Origin: Ceratobasidium sp. AG-K
Lineage: Eukaryota > Basidiomycota > Agaricomycetes > Cantharellales > Ceratobasidiaceae
Assembly: GCA_037039685.1 (NCBI GenBank)
Contig: JAWNGF010000002.1
Coordinates: 4,216,001 to 4,280,000 of the forward strand
Reading direction: 5' to 3'
DNA: 64,000 bases
In this document: positions 13,177-25,700 of the stretch, piece after piece
Layout of the letters: each line of letters starts with the position of its first letter
Numbering within the stretch: the stretch's first letter is position 1
Translations under genes and position numbers: made by a program
The notes under the pieces: model-generated
What the model was told of the DNA's origin: nothing
Database searches by the model: none
The model's input: the letters and a program-made list of their open reading frames with translations, nothing else

Positions 13177-13708
13177 GCGATGGAGACGTACTCTTGTTGC
13201 TCTATGTATGGGATGACGTTTGGCTACTTAACTCTTGTATTATCTCACTTAATACGATTCTAATGTGAAACTATCTGCTCTTCTAGAGAGTGCGCTGGCG
13301 CGGTCTACAAGCCCAGAGGTTTGAACCAAACGAATATCGAATGACGCTTGTGCGCAAACATCCTTGTGTCGTCGCGGGCCCGGGAGTTTGGTTATATTTA
13401 TTCACTTGGACGAAACGGTCAAGTGGCAATTAGGCGCCGAGCTCAAATTTACCTTTGGACACCATAGCCACCTCAACTCCAAGCTATCACAACATTATCA
13501 CAGTCTAAAAGCTCTTGATTGTCCCAATTTTGGACCTGTGAGTCATAGCGGCAAGTAATCCCATACCGCTTTCTTCAGAATTCCCGGCTAAAGTTGTGTG
13601 GATACAGCCCGGGTCGTTGACTGACCGTCCAGAGTTTGCCAGCCTTGGTGCGCCTAGTTTCCGACCTACATTATCAACACTCAAGCAAGACTTCACAGGC
13701 CTACTAGA
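13177..13708. other. Intergenic region upstream of the DUF4470 gene
   Basis: No gene was recognised. The open frame at 13364-13558 has no protein family character. The region probably holds the 3' end of the preceding transcript and the promoter of the DUF4470 gene. Confidence 0.45.
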
Positions 13709-16700
13709 ATGTCACACCCACTGTATTGGCCCTCTAAGCAATTCTTCTACCCGATTGGAAACACACCAGCCGTCTCTCTCACGAGGGATTTGTCGCCCGA
13801 GCAGTCGGCAGATATCCTGCTCCTAGGATGCGGTGATCCCCGAAACATTTTATTCACCCTGTATTCAGACGTTACAGTCGAATCTGGTACGTTATCGTCC
13901 TGAGCCCTACAACCCCGCCGCTGAGTTCAAGAAACTAGCTCCTCGCAAAATGCATATTACGTGTTGTGACCTTGAACCGGGAATCCTCGCCCGAAACATC
14001 CTCTTGTTCTCGCTACTTGAAACCAAAGAACCAATAGACCGCATCTGGGACATATTTTACCATTTCAAAATTGATAGCCAGGCGTTGAAACTACTGCTCA
14101 CCCACAGTCGTATATTATTCAACCACGCACATTCAATGGAAGCATGGCAGAAATCGAGGTTTGGGCCCTTTTTGAAGATGGTAGATGCTCGCACCCTAGG
14201 AGAACTTCGTCGTTATTGGAAGAATTACGCTGAATTCCTGGATTTACCCTCCAAACGTCTGAAGAGCCTTTCGTTGGAACAGTCCGCCACCTCGAAATCT
14301 ATTCTGGACAAGGTTCCGTTTAATATCAGTGCGAGCCACTCTGCAGGAATGCTCTGGCACCAAGCCATGGGCCCGGTTGCGCAGTTGACTCAATCGTATT
14401 GGAAGACTGGTACAACTTTTACACGCCCAAACGATATTAGCTCAGCTACCCAGCTCAATCCGACATTTATCTATTCCCTCTCGGGTGAGACGTTTAATCC
14501 TCACTACGGAACATTCCCCGGCGTCGGTTTCCACCTTTCCCCTGCCTTTGCGACAGTGAAACGAGACCCAGCCGAGCCGCTTGCCAACGCAGGCTCACCC
14601 ACATTCAATGTGTCGAAACAACAATTTAGAGCCTGGTGTGAGTCCTTCCGGGTGGCCAGGGCCGCAAAAGCCATTACACTCCGTTTCTACGTTGGAGATG
14701 CATTAGCTTTCTGCCGCGCGCTAGAGCTGGTCACCATCAACCAACAGCCCACGACGCATATATTTGCCTCAGCTTGGCAGACGGCGCAAATCTCTCTTGA
14801 CAAACCTGGAGCAGATTCCGTAGGACCAACCACATTTGACGTCATTGATACTTCGAACCTGGCTGACCACCTCGGATTGCTCAACTTGTTGATCACCACC
14901 TCTCCACTTCTCAAAAAGGATCCAGCGTCTCAGTCTATTCTTTACACTGAAACCCTCATTCCTGGTACTGGAGATGCCGCCCAGTCCTTGCTGCAACAAC
15001 TCTGCGCGGACGTCCCGACTCTTGCTTGTCTTCTGGGCGTCGCACCTCGGTCCTACTTGTCTGGATTCATGACCGAGTCCAGTGTCCACGAGCTTCTTCT
15101 GGCTGCAGCCATGGGGGGCTAGCCTCACAAACGCATTGCATGGGTAGATCCCCGCGGCGGCGACCACCATGTATCCAACCCGAATACTAAAGTCTTGTTC
15201 GAAGCAGCTGATCTCGTCCAGGTTCTCCACGGAATTTACCAAAAAATGTTTTCCTCCGAAACTCTCGGCGTGCTGTCTCTCCTATTCTCTGGGCTATCTA
15301 GCGCTCAAGCAAAGCTCAAGGCAGCGGAGAGGATGCATTTCACTCGGGAGACATTTGCGCTACTGTTCCGTACGATTCAGCGCCGAGTGACACTACACGA
15401 GGGTGCCTGGTTAGAAGTAGCAGGCGATTTTCTGACCCTCATGAAACAAAACATCAGAAGCAAAGTTGCGCTGGAGAATTATCAAGATCTATGCCTTCAG
15501 TTCCACATTTATGGCATATACTCAGTTCCCTCGCTCGACCCCGAATTCCACGATGCGTTTTGTGCAGTTAATCGTACCCGTATATTTAGCAACCAATCGA
15601 CCCTTCCCACCGCTATATGCGTCGCATTAGTCGTTCTGCGTCAAAGCCTGCGGGTTCTTTTGAACGATCCAGAACAAATAGGCAATCTGGTCCTGCAGTG
15701 CTCACTATTTGACAATGATTCTCGCAATTCTTATTCTGCGCTGCACGCTACCTGGGGAAAACTCGTTCAACGGTCCGACCTTGGTAGAACTTGTATCTGG
15801 AAGGACCCTGAAGGAATGAATGGCCAGTCCGATTTGGTTGTCTCCTTCTGGGCCCATTCGCGGTTCCTGGAACTTCCCGATGCTAAAATATCCCTCGGCA
15901 TCAAGGTTTCACCCCGATCTGCCGTGTTATTCTCACAGAAACTCGGACCACAGCTTGACCTATTTACAACTACTATTAAAGAGGATAGCCGTATTAATAT
16001 ATCGACTTATTGACCTTCTCTTGCAACCGAGGCGCCGCAAACGCTTCACAGTACTGGTAACATGTTCCAACAGCCAACCCAAGTTGCAACCTCAGAGCCC
16101 ACCTGTCGTGCTGTTGTCAACTGGCCCGGAGAACCTAACATCCACTCGCTTTCTATTTGACTTCAAGCGAGCTCCGCTCTTCAACAACAGTACCTGCATG
16201 ACGAGTCCGTGTCGACCAGGCAAATTGGGCCGTGTACCATCAAGTTTGAGATTGGGGATCATGTGGATTGTGCAACATATGTCTACCCTGTTTGAGGGAG
16301 CGACCACAGACAAGATATCAACAAGGACCTTAGCTTTGTTGATGTAGGTTTCTTGCTTGCGTATCATATGTTTCTGCTCAACTGATAGGGGTTGAAGATC
16401 ACTGCCCCGGTATCCAGCCCTTTGGATTACTCCGCAAATTTATCAAATCCTTTCCCAATCATTCAAAAGAACGCGTACACCCCTTGGAATATGCACCACC
16501 TTCATTTAGATCGCCTACCGGTTCTTGATACTCCGTCATCTAGGGATAAAAGCTGGCTGAGATTTCACAGCGGCTTACAGTTCTCTGACCGAGAACAAAA
16601 GGTCGTTTGTGAGAGGAGCAAACCCAAGGACACCACTGCAAACGTTTTCACAGACATCAAATACTCAATTGATCTTATTCTGAACAAGTATTCTGGCACG

Positions 16701-17163
16701 GATGGTCTTCACACTCGTTCATTTTTGCTTTGTGGGGCTTCTAAAGACGACATACATGCGATTTTATTAGTTGGTGGGGCCCACCTCGACCTTGCAGCTT
16801 TGACTATTGTCGCCGACACAGCTCTCATTCCTCTTTCTGAAGACAAGCGCTTATATCTCATACCTTGGGCCCAAAGGCTGCCTAAGTTCACTGTTTCTTG
16901 ATTGAAATTGTCGGACCACAAGATAATTGCATGGAAGCAACTCTTCCCAGCTCTGGTTGAGAGGTGCCGGGTTTGGGAGCACAGAAAAAGCTGCGAATAC
17001 GCCTCCAAGAATGTTATACCTGCCTCCCTCAAACGTAGCCAAAACCCCCTGTGCTCGTGCGGACAAGGGACTGGGTTTACATCCATCCAATGGAAGGTAC
17101 CAGAGTGGAAGGACTTGCTCCCTTTGGCTACCCATGCGGCAATTTCACCAATCTTTTCTGTGC
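13709..17163 (+). pseudogene. DUF4470 (MYND-type) protein gene, multiply interrupted and 3' truncated
   Basis: Exon 1 (13709-13886) encodes MSHPLYWPSKQFFYPIGNTP and the block LLLGCGDPRNILFTLY, which is the DUF4470 signature. Exon 2 starts at 13939 (MHITCCDLEPGILARNILLF) and exon 3 at 16389 after an intron 16344-16388. Reading in one frame across these exons meets five stops: TAG 15120-15122, TGA 16011-16013, TGA 16158-16160, TGA 16293-16295 and TGA 16899-16901. Protein-like sequence continues in the same frame after each one. All five are one C-to-T step from CAG or CGA. Homology ends at SPIFSVPY near 17,163. The MYND zinc finger that I expect at the C-terminus in this family is absent, and the following DNA does not resemble it. 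The first stop could alternatively be spliced out by a weak 42-nt intron, but the others could not. The cellular role of the family is unknown. Confidence 0.8.
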
Positions 17164-17789
17164 CTTACAACAAATGCACAACTTTGACCTCTGGTGGAGG
17201 TCTCTTGACCAGGACAGGGTGGCGGGGAGCTTCACCAGGGTCATTGCTGGAGTCCAATGCTTCAACCAATGCATGGCTTCAAGCTGGGAGGTACCCAAAC
17301 CCAGCAGGTTGTGGAGGAAATAAGCAATATAGTTTATTATTACAAACCAGTGCCAGAGTTATAAGGCTGATTGGTGTATTGGTGTAGTCACAATTTGTCT
17401 CCATTCAGCAGCCCTAACTACCAGGCTGCCAGCGCAAAACGTGTCTGTACGGCACCTTCTCGGGGAATCTGTCTGAGATTCAGCCATCCTTAGGCTTTGT
17501 AGCTCCCTTTGTGGCCTTTCACTGGATCGATAGACTATGTTGATGACATACAGCTTTGCATTGTTATAAAATAGATTACCATTTCTCAAATAATCAAATG
17601 TGGGCAACCATTGTTTGAGTCACGTATGTATATATATATATGCGGGTGAATCTAGCATATCTATTAATGCTTCATTGAGAACCAGGTACATGGCAACCAA
17701 GAACCTCTACAATCAAAATGGGAATGTCATACTGAGGAGAGGGGCAATTATACTGTACCATCTCACGCACCAAGGCAAATAGATGTCAC
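17164..17789. other. Non-homologous DNA after the truncated DUF4470 gene
   Basis: From about 17,164 the sequence no longer reads as the DUF4470/MYND protein. A short open stretch to about 17,323 (CALQQMHNFDLWWRSL) has no known family. The rest is AT-rich, with a small (TA)n run near 17,630-17,641. The boundary looks like a rearrangement or insertion junction rather than a normal gene end. Confidence 0.45.
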
Positions 17790-18108
17790 CTATCTTTCAA
17801 ACAATGTGGCCCCAACCTGCTTGCATAGGCAATCCACAGCCTTGTGCAACGCTCTAGCTGCGTCACTATAGTCCATCTTCCCATCCTTCAAAAGATCTGC
17901 ATACATGTCCCATGCAATCTTGGGCACGTTGTCATCCTGGATTGCCCACATTGTGGCAATCACACTTGGGTATCCAGCCATTAGCATCCCCCCCACCGGG
18001 TGAGCCGCCTCTTTTGGCACCAGCTTGGATCCTGTTGCGGGATGGCAAGCCAACAAGAAGGCTAAGCACTTGTCCTTGAACACTCGCTTTGAGAACTCGG
18101 AGAGTGTC
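17790..18108 (-). pseudogene. CHAT-domain (caspase-like) C-terminal fragment
   Basis: The minus strand encodes SKRVFKDKCLAFLLACHPAT, then HPVGGMLMAGYPSVIATMWA and DMYADLLKDGKMDYSDAARA. This is the C-terminal half of a CHAT peptidase domain; the Cys of the LLACHPATG segment matches the catalytic cysteine position of the family. The frame ends with TAG where the family normally has Trp in an RWVPYI-like ending, so the last residues are lost through what may be a TGG to TAG change. Upstream coding sequence, including the catalytic His region and any TPR repeats, is missing because an LTR begins at 18,151. It is a relic, not a working protease. CHAT proteins in fungi are linked to STAND/NLR-type innate recognition. 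Confidence 0.75.
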
Positions 18109-18150
18109 AGTTGCCATCATGCAAGTGAAACATGCTCTTGCCTGCCAAGT

Positions 18151-18657
18151 TGTTGTGAACTAGGCTCACTATGGACTTGTCTTGCACCTTGCTGGTTGTG
18201 TTTGCGCCCTCTCCCATGTTTAGTGTGGTATATGGATGATGTGTTACCCTTGGCCCATATAGCCTCAGCTGTTTCTTGGTTTCTTTGTTTCCCTTTGCCA
18301 GTGTTCCTTTTGTCTAGCCACAATCTTGTGGCTATCTTGTTACCATCATGTAATGGTGGCTGTGCTTTGACTGGAGTCATGTCTCTTGATAGGGCATGAC
18401 TCATGGACACTCCTGATTGGATAGACTGTTTTACTTGTGTCTTGTGGTGGCAGTGCTTAACACTGCCGCATTTGCCTATATATACAAGCCAAACCAAGCC
18501 TGGTATCCCCAGCTTGTTTGCCTTGTCATTCACCCTCACAATGTCCCTCTACCTCTAAGTGTTAAGAGTGTGCTCAGTGTAGCACTGCTTGGAGTCCCTC
18601 AGGCCTTAGTTGCTGTTCATAATCATAGTTCTTGCAGTCTCAAATGAGGTTGCAACA
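18151..18657 (+). repeat. 5' LTR of element F (507 bp)
   Basis: It begins TGTTGTGAAC and ends GGTTGCAACA. It has a TATA-like box (gcctatatataca) at about 18,474 and shares its core (catgactcatggacactcctgattgg) with LTR C at 34,508 and with the fragment at 53,822, but differs in length and flanks. Its insertion into the CHAT gene neighbourhood may account for truncation of that fragment. Confidence 0.8.
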
Positions 18658-19501
18658 TTGCAAACAAGCTGTCTCAAGCCACAAGACCCACTGTATATGG
18701 AATCCAACATCAAGATATCTGTCAACACTGCACTCCAACATTCCACCGTCTAGGTCTTACAACTGCTGAAGTTGGACCAGTCTTTTATCTCAAGAACGCT
18801 CTCATTGATCTTTCCCTTGCAGAATCCTTGCTAGTCCTGCAAACAGGATACACATATACCAAGCTAAATGCAATCAGGACTTTAGCAACAAAGTTTTCTT
18901 GTGGCAACAATACAGAATGAGTCACCCTTATAGCAGACCACAATTGGCAGCATCCAATGCTTCAAGCAGGATCAACCCAATCAGAGCAGAGCATCCTAAC
19001 CAACCCAATTGGACAATGGGAGGAATCGCTCCAAGATCAGCAAGCACCACAGAATGCGCCCCCAGCAAAACACAAAGTGTCCCAGGGGAGCTAGGGGCTA
19101 CTATCAAAGAAGAACCCCAGCAAGAAGGACCCCAAGTAGTAGAATATGTTCCCCAAGTTGCTGAGGCAGGCCCCAGCAACAAACATGTAGATCCAGACGT
19201 GGATATCACTGTCCAGTATGCAAACCGTACTCCCATCACCTCAGTAGATAGGGAGGTTCCAGCACAGCCTGCCCATGGGGAAATTGTCACAATACACGGT
19301 GGGGAAGGAAGACAAGCCCCCTTTCCACTAGGAAGTCCAATGGACATATATCAGTCTACAGTAGCAATCCACTCTCCATTGGCACAAAGAAGGGCACCTC
19401 CCCCAGAGCTCCAACTACTGGCTCAAGGCCCCGCACCAGCTCCACAAGCAATTGCTGGTCCAGCTTATCTGCAACAACTAATCTTTTTTATCCCTTCAAA
19501 T

Positions 19502-19914
19502 TGTCATGAGCTGACTAAGCTCAGACATTTTATTCTGATTTTATATCTTTTTTTCCGAACACTTTCCTTTTTAGGTACAAATGTCCTCTGGCGCTTAACT
19601 TGTATCATGTGATGTATTTGTCTTTTCATTTGATATTGGTGATGCTTCCGGAACTTCCAGAATGTCGAGTCATATCTCTTATCTTGCTTATCGTTGGTTG
19701 TACTTGGCTTTCTCACACTGAGAGATGATGACGTGGCCTTGATCCCTCATGTATATAAACCCAGAGGTCAAGCCGGTTAACGACAAGGCTTGACCTCCTC
19801 TCCACTAGGACTTGCTCAATCAAATCCTCTCACTATCACTACTCCTTGGGTTCTAAGACTTGTCTAAGTTGAACCCCTTAACCTTTATACACCTAATTGA
19901 CCCAAGTCGGGACA
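19502..19914 (+). repeat. 5' LTR of chromovirus A (413 bp)
   Basis: It starts TGTCATGAGC and ends AGTCGGGACA. It holds a TATA-like box (catgtatataaaccc at about 19,749), after which the transcript probably starts. The sequence after the LTR (ttaggtcaagcctttt) lies where a primer binding site is expected; I could not assign a tRNA to it. Confidence 0.9.
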
Positions 19915-20398
19915 TTAGGTCAAGCCTTTTAAAAGCATCAGCCTTAAAGCTCCTGCTTTTCCACCAAGTAGATAGAACGTACATGGGAAAACAGGCATAG
20001 TACAACGGACAAAGAGCTATACTTGATATAGACCAGTAGTCCCACGTCGCTATACGCTGTCAGTGAACCCAATTGTTATCCTCTTTTGGGTCATAGCGGC
20101 TTTAGTCAGCTAAATACACCCTTACTCTGTTATACACTGTCGCTATCACGCCCGCCCAAGGCTGTTGATAACTGATAAGATCAGATAAGGAGTATATAAA
20201 GCAAAAGCTTAGCGTCTAGCACCCTTCACATCCAAATCAACATCTCGAGGAAGCCAGATCCTCTCAAGCAAAACTGGAAAGTGGTCGGAGCACCACCCAA
20301 GTTAACACTCTCATCCATCAAGAACCACATCAACTTGTCGTTTCCATCAGTACGCACTAAAAAGGAACTAATTAGTAACTAACTAATTAACCTTAAAA

Positions 20399-21210
20399 GT
20401 GTTCCCCGCATTTTTTAGCCTCTGCAAAGCAGTCTTTAGACTAAAAGATTTCGTACTTGATCTAGACACCAAAGTTGACAAATTAAACAGTCAAATTGAA
20501 GTACTAGAAGAAGATCAAGTCGAACAAGCCGAGGATTTAAGGGTCGAACGTACCAGAAACAATGAAAACCACAATCAACTTGAAGCCGATTATCAATCTC
20601 TTCATTCAAGGCTCGAGTTCATTGAAATTAACCTTGACAACGCAAACAAGCAACAAGCCGATCAAGATCGTGTCCAAAGCATAAATCTAGTGGACACCAA
20701 TATTGAAGTTGAGCGCTTGCAAGAACAAACCTGCGTCTTGATCGAAAATTGCGACCAACTTATTAAAATCCAAGAAAAACACACTCGAAAGGTCGAAAAT
20801 CTCATCAACAACAACAAACGTCAGTGGCATACTATCGAAACCCTTAAAGACAAAATCAAGGGCAAATACTGTCATCTCGCAGCAGAAGTGCGTATTCCTA
20901 TTAACCAGGATTACCGCCTTCTAAATCACCTTGATACCATTGCACCCAACCCTTTTCAGTGGGACCAAGACCTCAACTCACACAAGAACAACACAGGGAA
21001 CAGCTTAGACTAGAGTCCCTAAAACTCTTTATTGAAGACGTTCATCACAACTACATATACGAACAGTACAACAAACTAGGAGTAATCAACGCGTTGTTCT
21101 TGGAAGACAAAAATCTTGAATTGGTATTTTTGAAAAGTTTGCGCATCATTAAAGACAGAAGGGTTCGAAGAAGAATCCATGATATTTTGTACGGCCTTGG
21201 ATCCCAATAA
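20399..21210 (+). CDS. Coiled-coil leader ORF(s) of chromovirus A, without ATG
   Basis: A long open frame (about 20,399-21,013) lies between the 5' LTR and gag and encodes a charged helical protein with heptad-like spacing (KVDKLNSQIEVLEEDQ; RVERTRNNENHNQLEADYQ). It has no internal ATG, so it needs a GTG, a spliced leader exon or fusion to another frame. A second frame overlaps its end (about 20,959-21,210) and is also open and helical (LFIEDVHHNYIYEQYNKLG). The two together look like one protein read with a frameshift or an indel. Typical Ty3/gypsy elements have no gene here. It may be an N-terminal gag extension or an accessory protein; function is unknown. Confidence 0.45.
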
Positions 21211-21234
21211 ATCTACCTTTTTCCCTGCTCCAAT

Positions 21235-22587
21235 ATGTCGAGAGCCCCATCACCTAGTCAAGGGGGATTTACCCAAATTTCAGCAACATCTGGACCCAAT
21301 GTAGTTGCACATGCAATCAATGCCTTAATAGACGAAGTGCAAAAAATTAATGGTCATATTAATGCCTTAAATGGTATCACCTCTACCCTAGAACAGGGAA
21401 TCGACAATAACGTTGCAGATATCCTTGCAGTTCAAAATCAAACTGCACAAATTGCACCCCTTCACCAATTATTGAATGCGGTGTCTCAGTCACTTGCAAA
21501 CCTGGGTGCAACACCCTCCACCACTGCGTCAGCAACCACCCCAGGATACAAACTCAAAATGCATCCCCCAGAAGAATTTTCTGGAGATGTAGACAAATTT
21601 GATGAGTTTAAGTCGCAATGTACTTTGTACATAAATCATACATCCCCACAAGCAACCACAGAACAAAAAATCACTTATATCATGGGTTATTGCAAGGGGC
21701 CTGCCTATGTATGGATGCAACCTGGAATTGATGTAGACATGGCAAGAAGGGGAGCAACAAATTGGCTACACGACATGGATGAGTTCTGGAACGAAATGCA
21801 AGCTAGGTTCAGCGACGTTCACAAGATTGACCGATATAGACAACTATACAAGAAATTGATCCAGAAGAACTCTGTCCAAGATTATCTACAAGACTTTGTT
21901 ACTTATTCATTGGTACTCGGGTACACTGATTGAGTACTTCATGATGATTTCTATGACAGTCTTAAGGATGAAATCAAGATGGCCATGGTATCACAGAACT
22001 TTAAACCCCATGAAGCAACAAGGACATTCGACCAAATTCGCAAAAGAGCCCTGGAAATTGACTCCACAATGAATGCCATTAATGCACCAAAGAAATTGCA
22101 AAGCCCACAAACCAGCACTTTGAAACAAACTACTTCCAAGACAACCACAAGCACTCCAAACACCTTGCTGGGTCAAAGATTCAATGTAAACAATCGTGTC
22201 TTTATGTCAAAACCTACAGGGGGGGTGCAATACGGCAAAATCTCAAGCATTACCAGAAACGCCAAGGGCCGTCCAGTTCCACAGATCTCCTGGGACGATG
22301 GGACAAAAGGAAATGTCCCTTTTGGAGCGATTCAAAAAGACACCCAAACCAGTACCTTCAACGCTCCTATCATTCAAACACCCAAATTGTCCACTCCTGC
22401 TAAAGACCCTAATGCAATGGATCTTGATGGAAAAGGAAAGGGACCAATGATTTGCTTCACCTGCGGTGGCAAGGGACACTCAGCAAGAGTCTGTCCTTCC
22501 AAGAACACAGCCTCAGGGTTTGCAGCACAGATTGAAGAAATCTCTTCAGACATCGAATCGGGAAAAGATGTCACCAAGGCTTATTAA
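21235..22587 (+). CDS. gag: gag of chromovirus A (one in-frame TGA)
   Basis: The ATG at 21235 begins MSRAPSPSQGGFTQISATSG. The capsid-like core is MHPPEEFSGDVDKFDEFKSQ to SVQDYLQDFV. The C-terminal zinc knuckle CFTCGGKGHSARVC fits CCHC (CX2CX4HX4C). A TGA at 21931-21933 interrupts the frame between LGYTD and VLHDDFYD; the frame continues cleanly beyond it to TAA at 22585-22587. CGA to TGA is the simplest explanation. If the stop is real, capsid is truncated before the zinc knuckle and this copy would need another element's Gag. Confidence 0.8.
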
Positions 22588-22739
22588 GGAGCCAAGTACT
22601 CGGTGATATATTAGCTAGTAATATGGATGAACTAGAAATCATGTCAATATCAAATGAAAACCAATTATACCTTGATTTCACTGCTCATCCACTAGCTACG
22701 GCTCCTGATTCTGAGTCAGTTAACAGATCAAAAAAAATT

Positions 22740-25700
22740 CTCTGGACAAGCACTCCTTGATTGCGGCGCAACCTCCTGTTTCATCAACCCTTCCATAGTA
22801 AAAGGGGCAAACCTTCCCCTTTTCCAACACAAAAAACCAAAGACTCTGCGAGTTATAGACAGGCGAGAAGTTTTGTCTGGAAAAGTCACCCACTATACCA
22901 AATTTAAACTTGTCATGGGAACACATTCCAGTGAAATAGAATGTCATGTCACAAACATTGGAAGACACCCCATCGTACTCGGAATGTCATGGCTCAAGAA
23001 ACATAACCCACAAATTAATTGGAAAAATAGGACAATTGCATACACAAGCGAATTCTGCTCAAAAAACTGCCTAGAAATCCCATCTACACTCCAAATTGCA
23101 GCCAAAACTACATTACCAGAGGAATACAAAGAGTTTGCAGATGTATTCGACGAGTCCAGATTAGAAGAACTCCCACCTCACAGGCCAACTGACATTACGC
23201 TCGACCTCCTACCAGAAGCTAAACTAAAGCACGGTCCTATTTACAAAACATCCCCAGCTGAAGACAAAGAAATGAAGAAAGTACTAGAAACCCTTATCCA
23301 AAGGGGACACATTCAGATTTCTCAGTCTCCTTTGGCTTCCCCGGTTCTATTTGTCAAAAAACCACATCCAGAAGATCCAAACAACCCAGAGTTACGCTTT
23401 TGCGTTGACTACAGATATGTGAATTCGCTATGCAAATTCAACACAAGTGGAATACCTCTACTGGACCAATGGTTAAGGGCCCTGGAAGGATTTGTCATTG
23501 GCACCACTCTAGATTTGGCACAGGGATTCCATCAAACCCAAATAGCAGCAGGCCATGAATGGAAAACAGCATTCAAAACTCAATACGGCATGTATGAATG
23601 GAAAGTCATGCCCTTCGGTCTCAAAAACGCTCCATCAAGCTTCCAGTCCCTAATGAACTCTATATTCAGGGACATTATGGGGGTTTTTGTACTCGTATAC
23701 ATTGATGATATCTTCATTTTTTCCAAACGAGTCAAAGATCATCCAGGACACATGAAAGAGGTGCTAAGAAGACTAAGGGAACACAAGTTGATTGCAAAAT
23801 TGAGGAAATGCAAGTTCCACCAAACCAAACTGGACTGGGTAGGATTGGTCATTTCCAATAAAGGAATCAAAACGGATCAGGAAAAGGTCACGGCGGCTAT
23901 GAATTGGAAAGCACCCAAGAATGTCAAACAAGTTCAAGAGTTCCTAGGATTCGTCAATTTCTATCGAAGATTCATTCAAGACTTTGCCGGCAAAGCCAGA
24001 CCTCTATATAACCTACTTAAGAAGGATCAAAAGTGGCAGTGGACAAGCAAAGAACAAGAGGCCATGAATGCACTGAAAGAAGGTCTTAAGGTGGCACCTG
24101 TAATGATGCAGCCCGATCAAAATAAGGAATTTTTCCTTGAGACAGATGCGTCAGGATTTGCCACAGGAGCAGTTTTATCTCAGAAGGATGAAGAAGGGAA
24201 ATTACACCCTGTAGCTTTTCTTTCTAAATCACTAAATCCGGCTGAACGAAACTATGACATTTTTGACAAAGAACTATTGGCAATCATTAGAGCCTTCAAA
24301 GAATGGCGGCACTTACTTCAAGGCACAGAAAAAGCCATTCAAGTGATAACAGATCACAAAAATTTGGAATACTTCTCATCATCCAAACAATTGAACCAAC
24401 GCCAAATCCGCTGGATGAATTTCTTGGTGGACTTCAACTTCCAAATCTTGTACAGGCCAGGAAACCAAAACAAAAAAGCAGACATTCTCTTGAGGCGATA
24501 TGACCTAGAACCTTTGGGGGGGGTAGAGAACCAAGTTCTCCTCAAACCAGACATTTTTATTTCGGCTATTACCCCTGACCAGGAGATTAACGATCTAATC
24601 AGAGAAGCAATCCTCGAAGATCCCAGATTAGAGGAAGCCCACAATAAGCTGAGAAACGGAGAAAAAGTCAAAGATTGGGAATACAGAGAAGGACTCCTAA
24701 TGTTCAAAGGAAAGATCTTTGTCCCCAAGGATGAAACCATCAGAAACCTGATATTGGAATCGCGCCATGACAATATTACAGCTGGGCATCCTGGACAAGC
24801 AAGAACATTGGAATTGGTATCAAGAACTTACTACTGGCCAACCATGAAGAAATTTGTCAACTCTTATGTGTCACACTGCGAAACATGCATTCGAGTTAAA
24901 CCATCGAACCAACTCCCCACAGGACTACTGCGTCCTTTACATATTCCTGAGAGACCTTGGGAAGAGATCTCCTATGACATGATTGTAGGGCTCCCAGAAT
25001 CAGAAGGATATGACGCAATCTTGACAGTGGTAGATCGGTTCTCCAAGATGGCACACTATCTCCCTTGCAAATCAATGGCCACAGCAGTAGACATAGCCAA
25101 TATCTTCCTTGCAAACATTTGGAAACTTCACGGCACCCCAAAAGCAACAGTCTCGGATAGAGGATCCACTTTCAACTCAAAGTTCATTAGACATCTGTAC
25201 AAACAATTGGACATAAAACCTACCTTCAGCACAGCCTACCATCCAAGGACAGACGGACAGTCAGAACGGGCAAACCAAGTCGTTGAAATCTTTATCAGGG
25301 CTTTTGTCAACCATAGGCAAAACGACTGGGTGGCCCTGCTCCCTATGGCAGAATTTGCTTACAACAATGGAATCCAAGCATCCACTGGCAAAACCCCTTT
25401 CCAAATCTGCCAGGGTTTCAACCCTAGAATGAACATCGGGGAAGAATCAGACTATACTGTTCCTGAAGCTGATGCCCATGCGGAATTCCTGTTGAAAGGA
25501 TACGACAAAGTCAAAGCCGCCCTCATTCTAGCAAATCAGTCCTATAAACACTACTTTGATAAAGGAGCCAAAGAACCAGAAGAGATAAACCCAGGAGATA
25601 AAGTCTGGCTTAATCATCAGAACATTTCCACAGACAGACCCTCAGTAAAACTCTCCCACAAAGTTTTAGGCCCTTACAATGTAATGGAAAAAGTAGGGAC

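Noticed and set aside
15075..15122. A 42-nt intron that would remove the TAG at 15120
   Set aside because: The donor (gtccac) is weak, the sequence is coding-like, and four other stops in the same gene cannot be removed this way.
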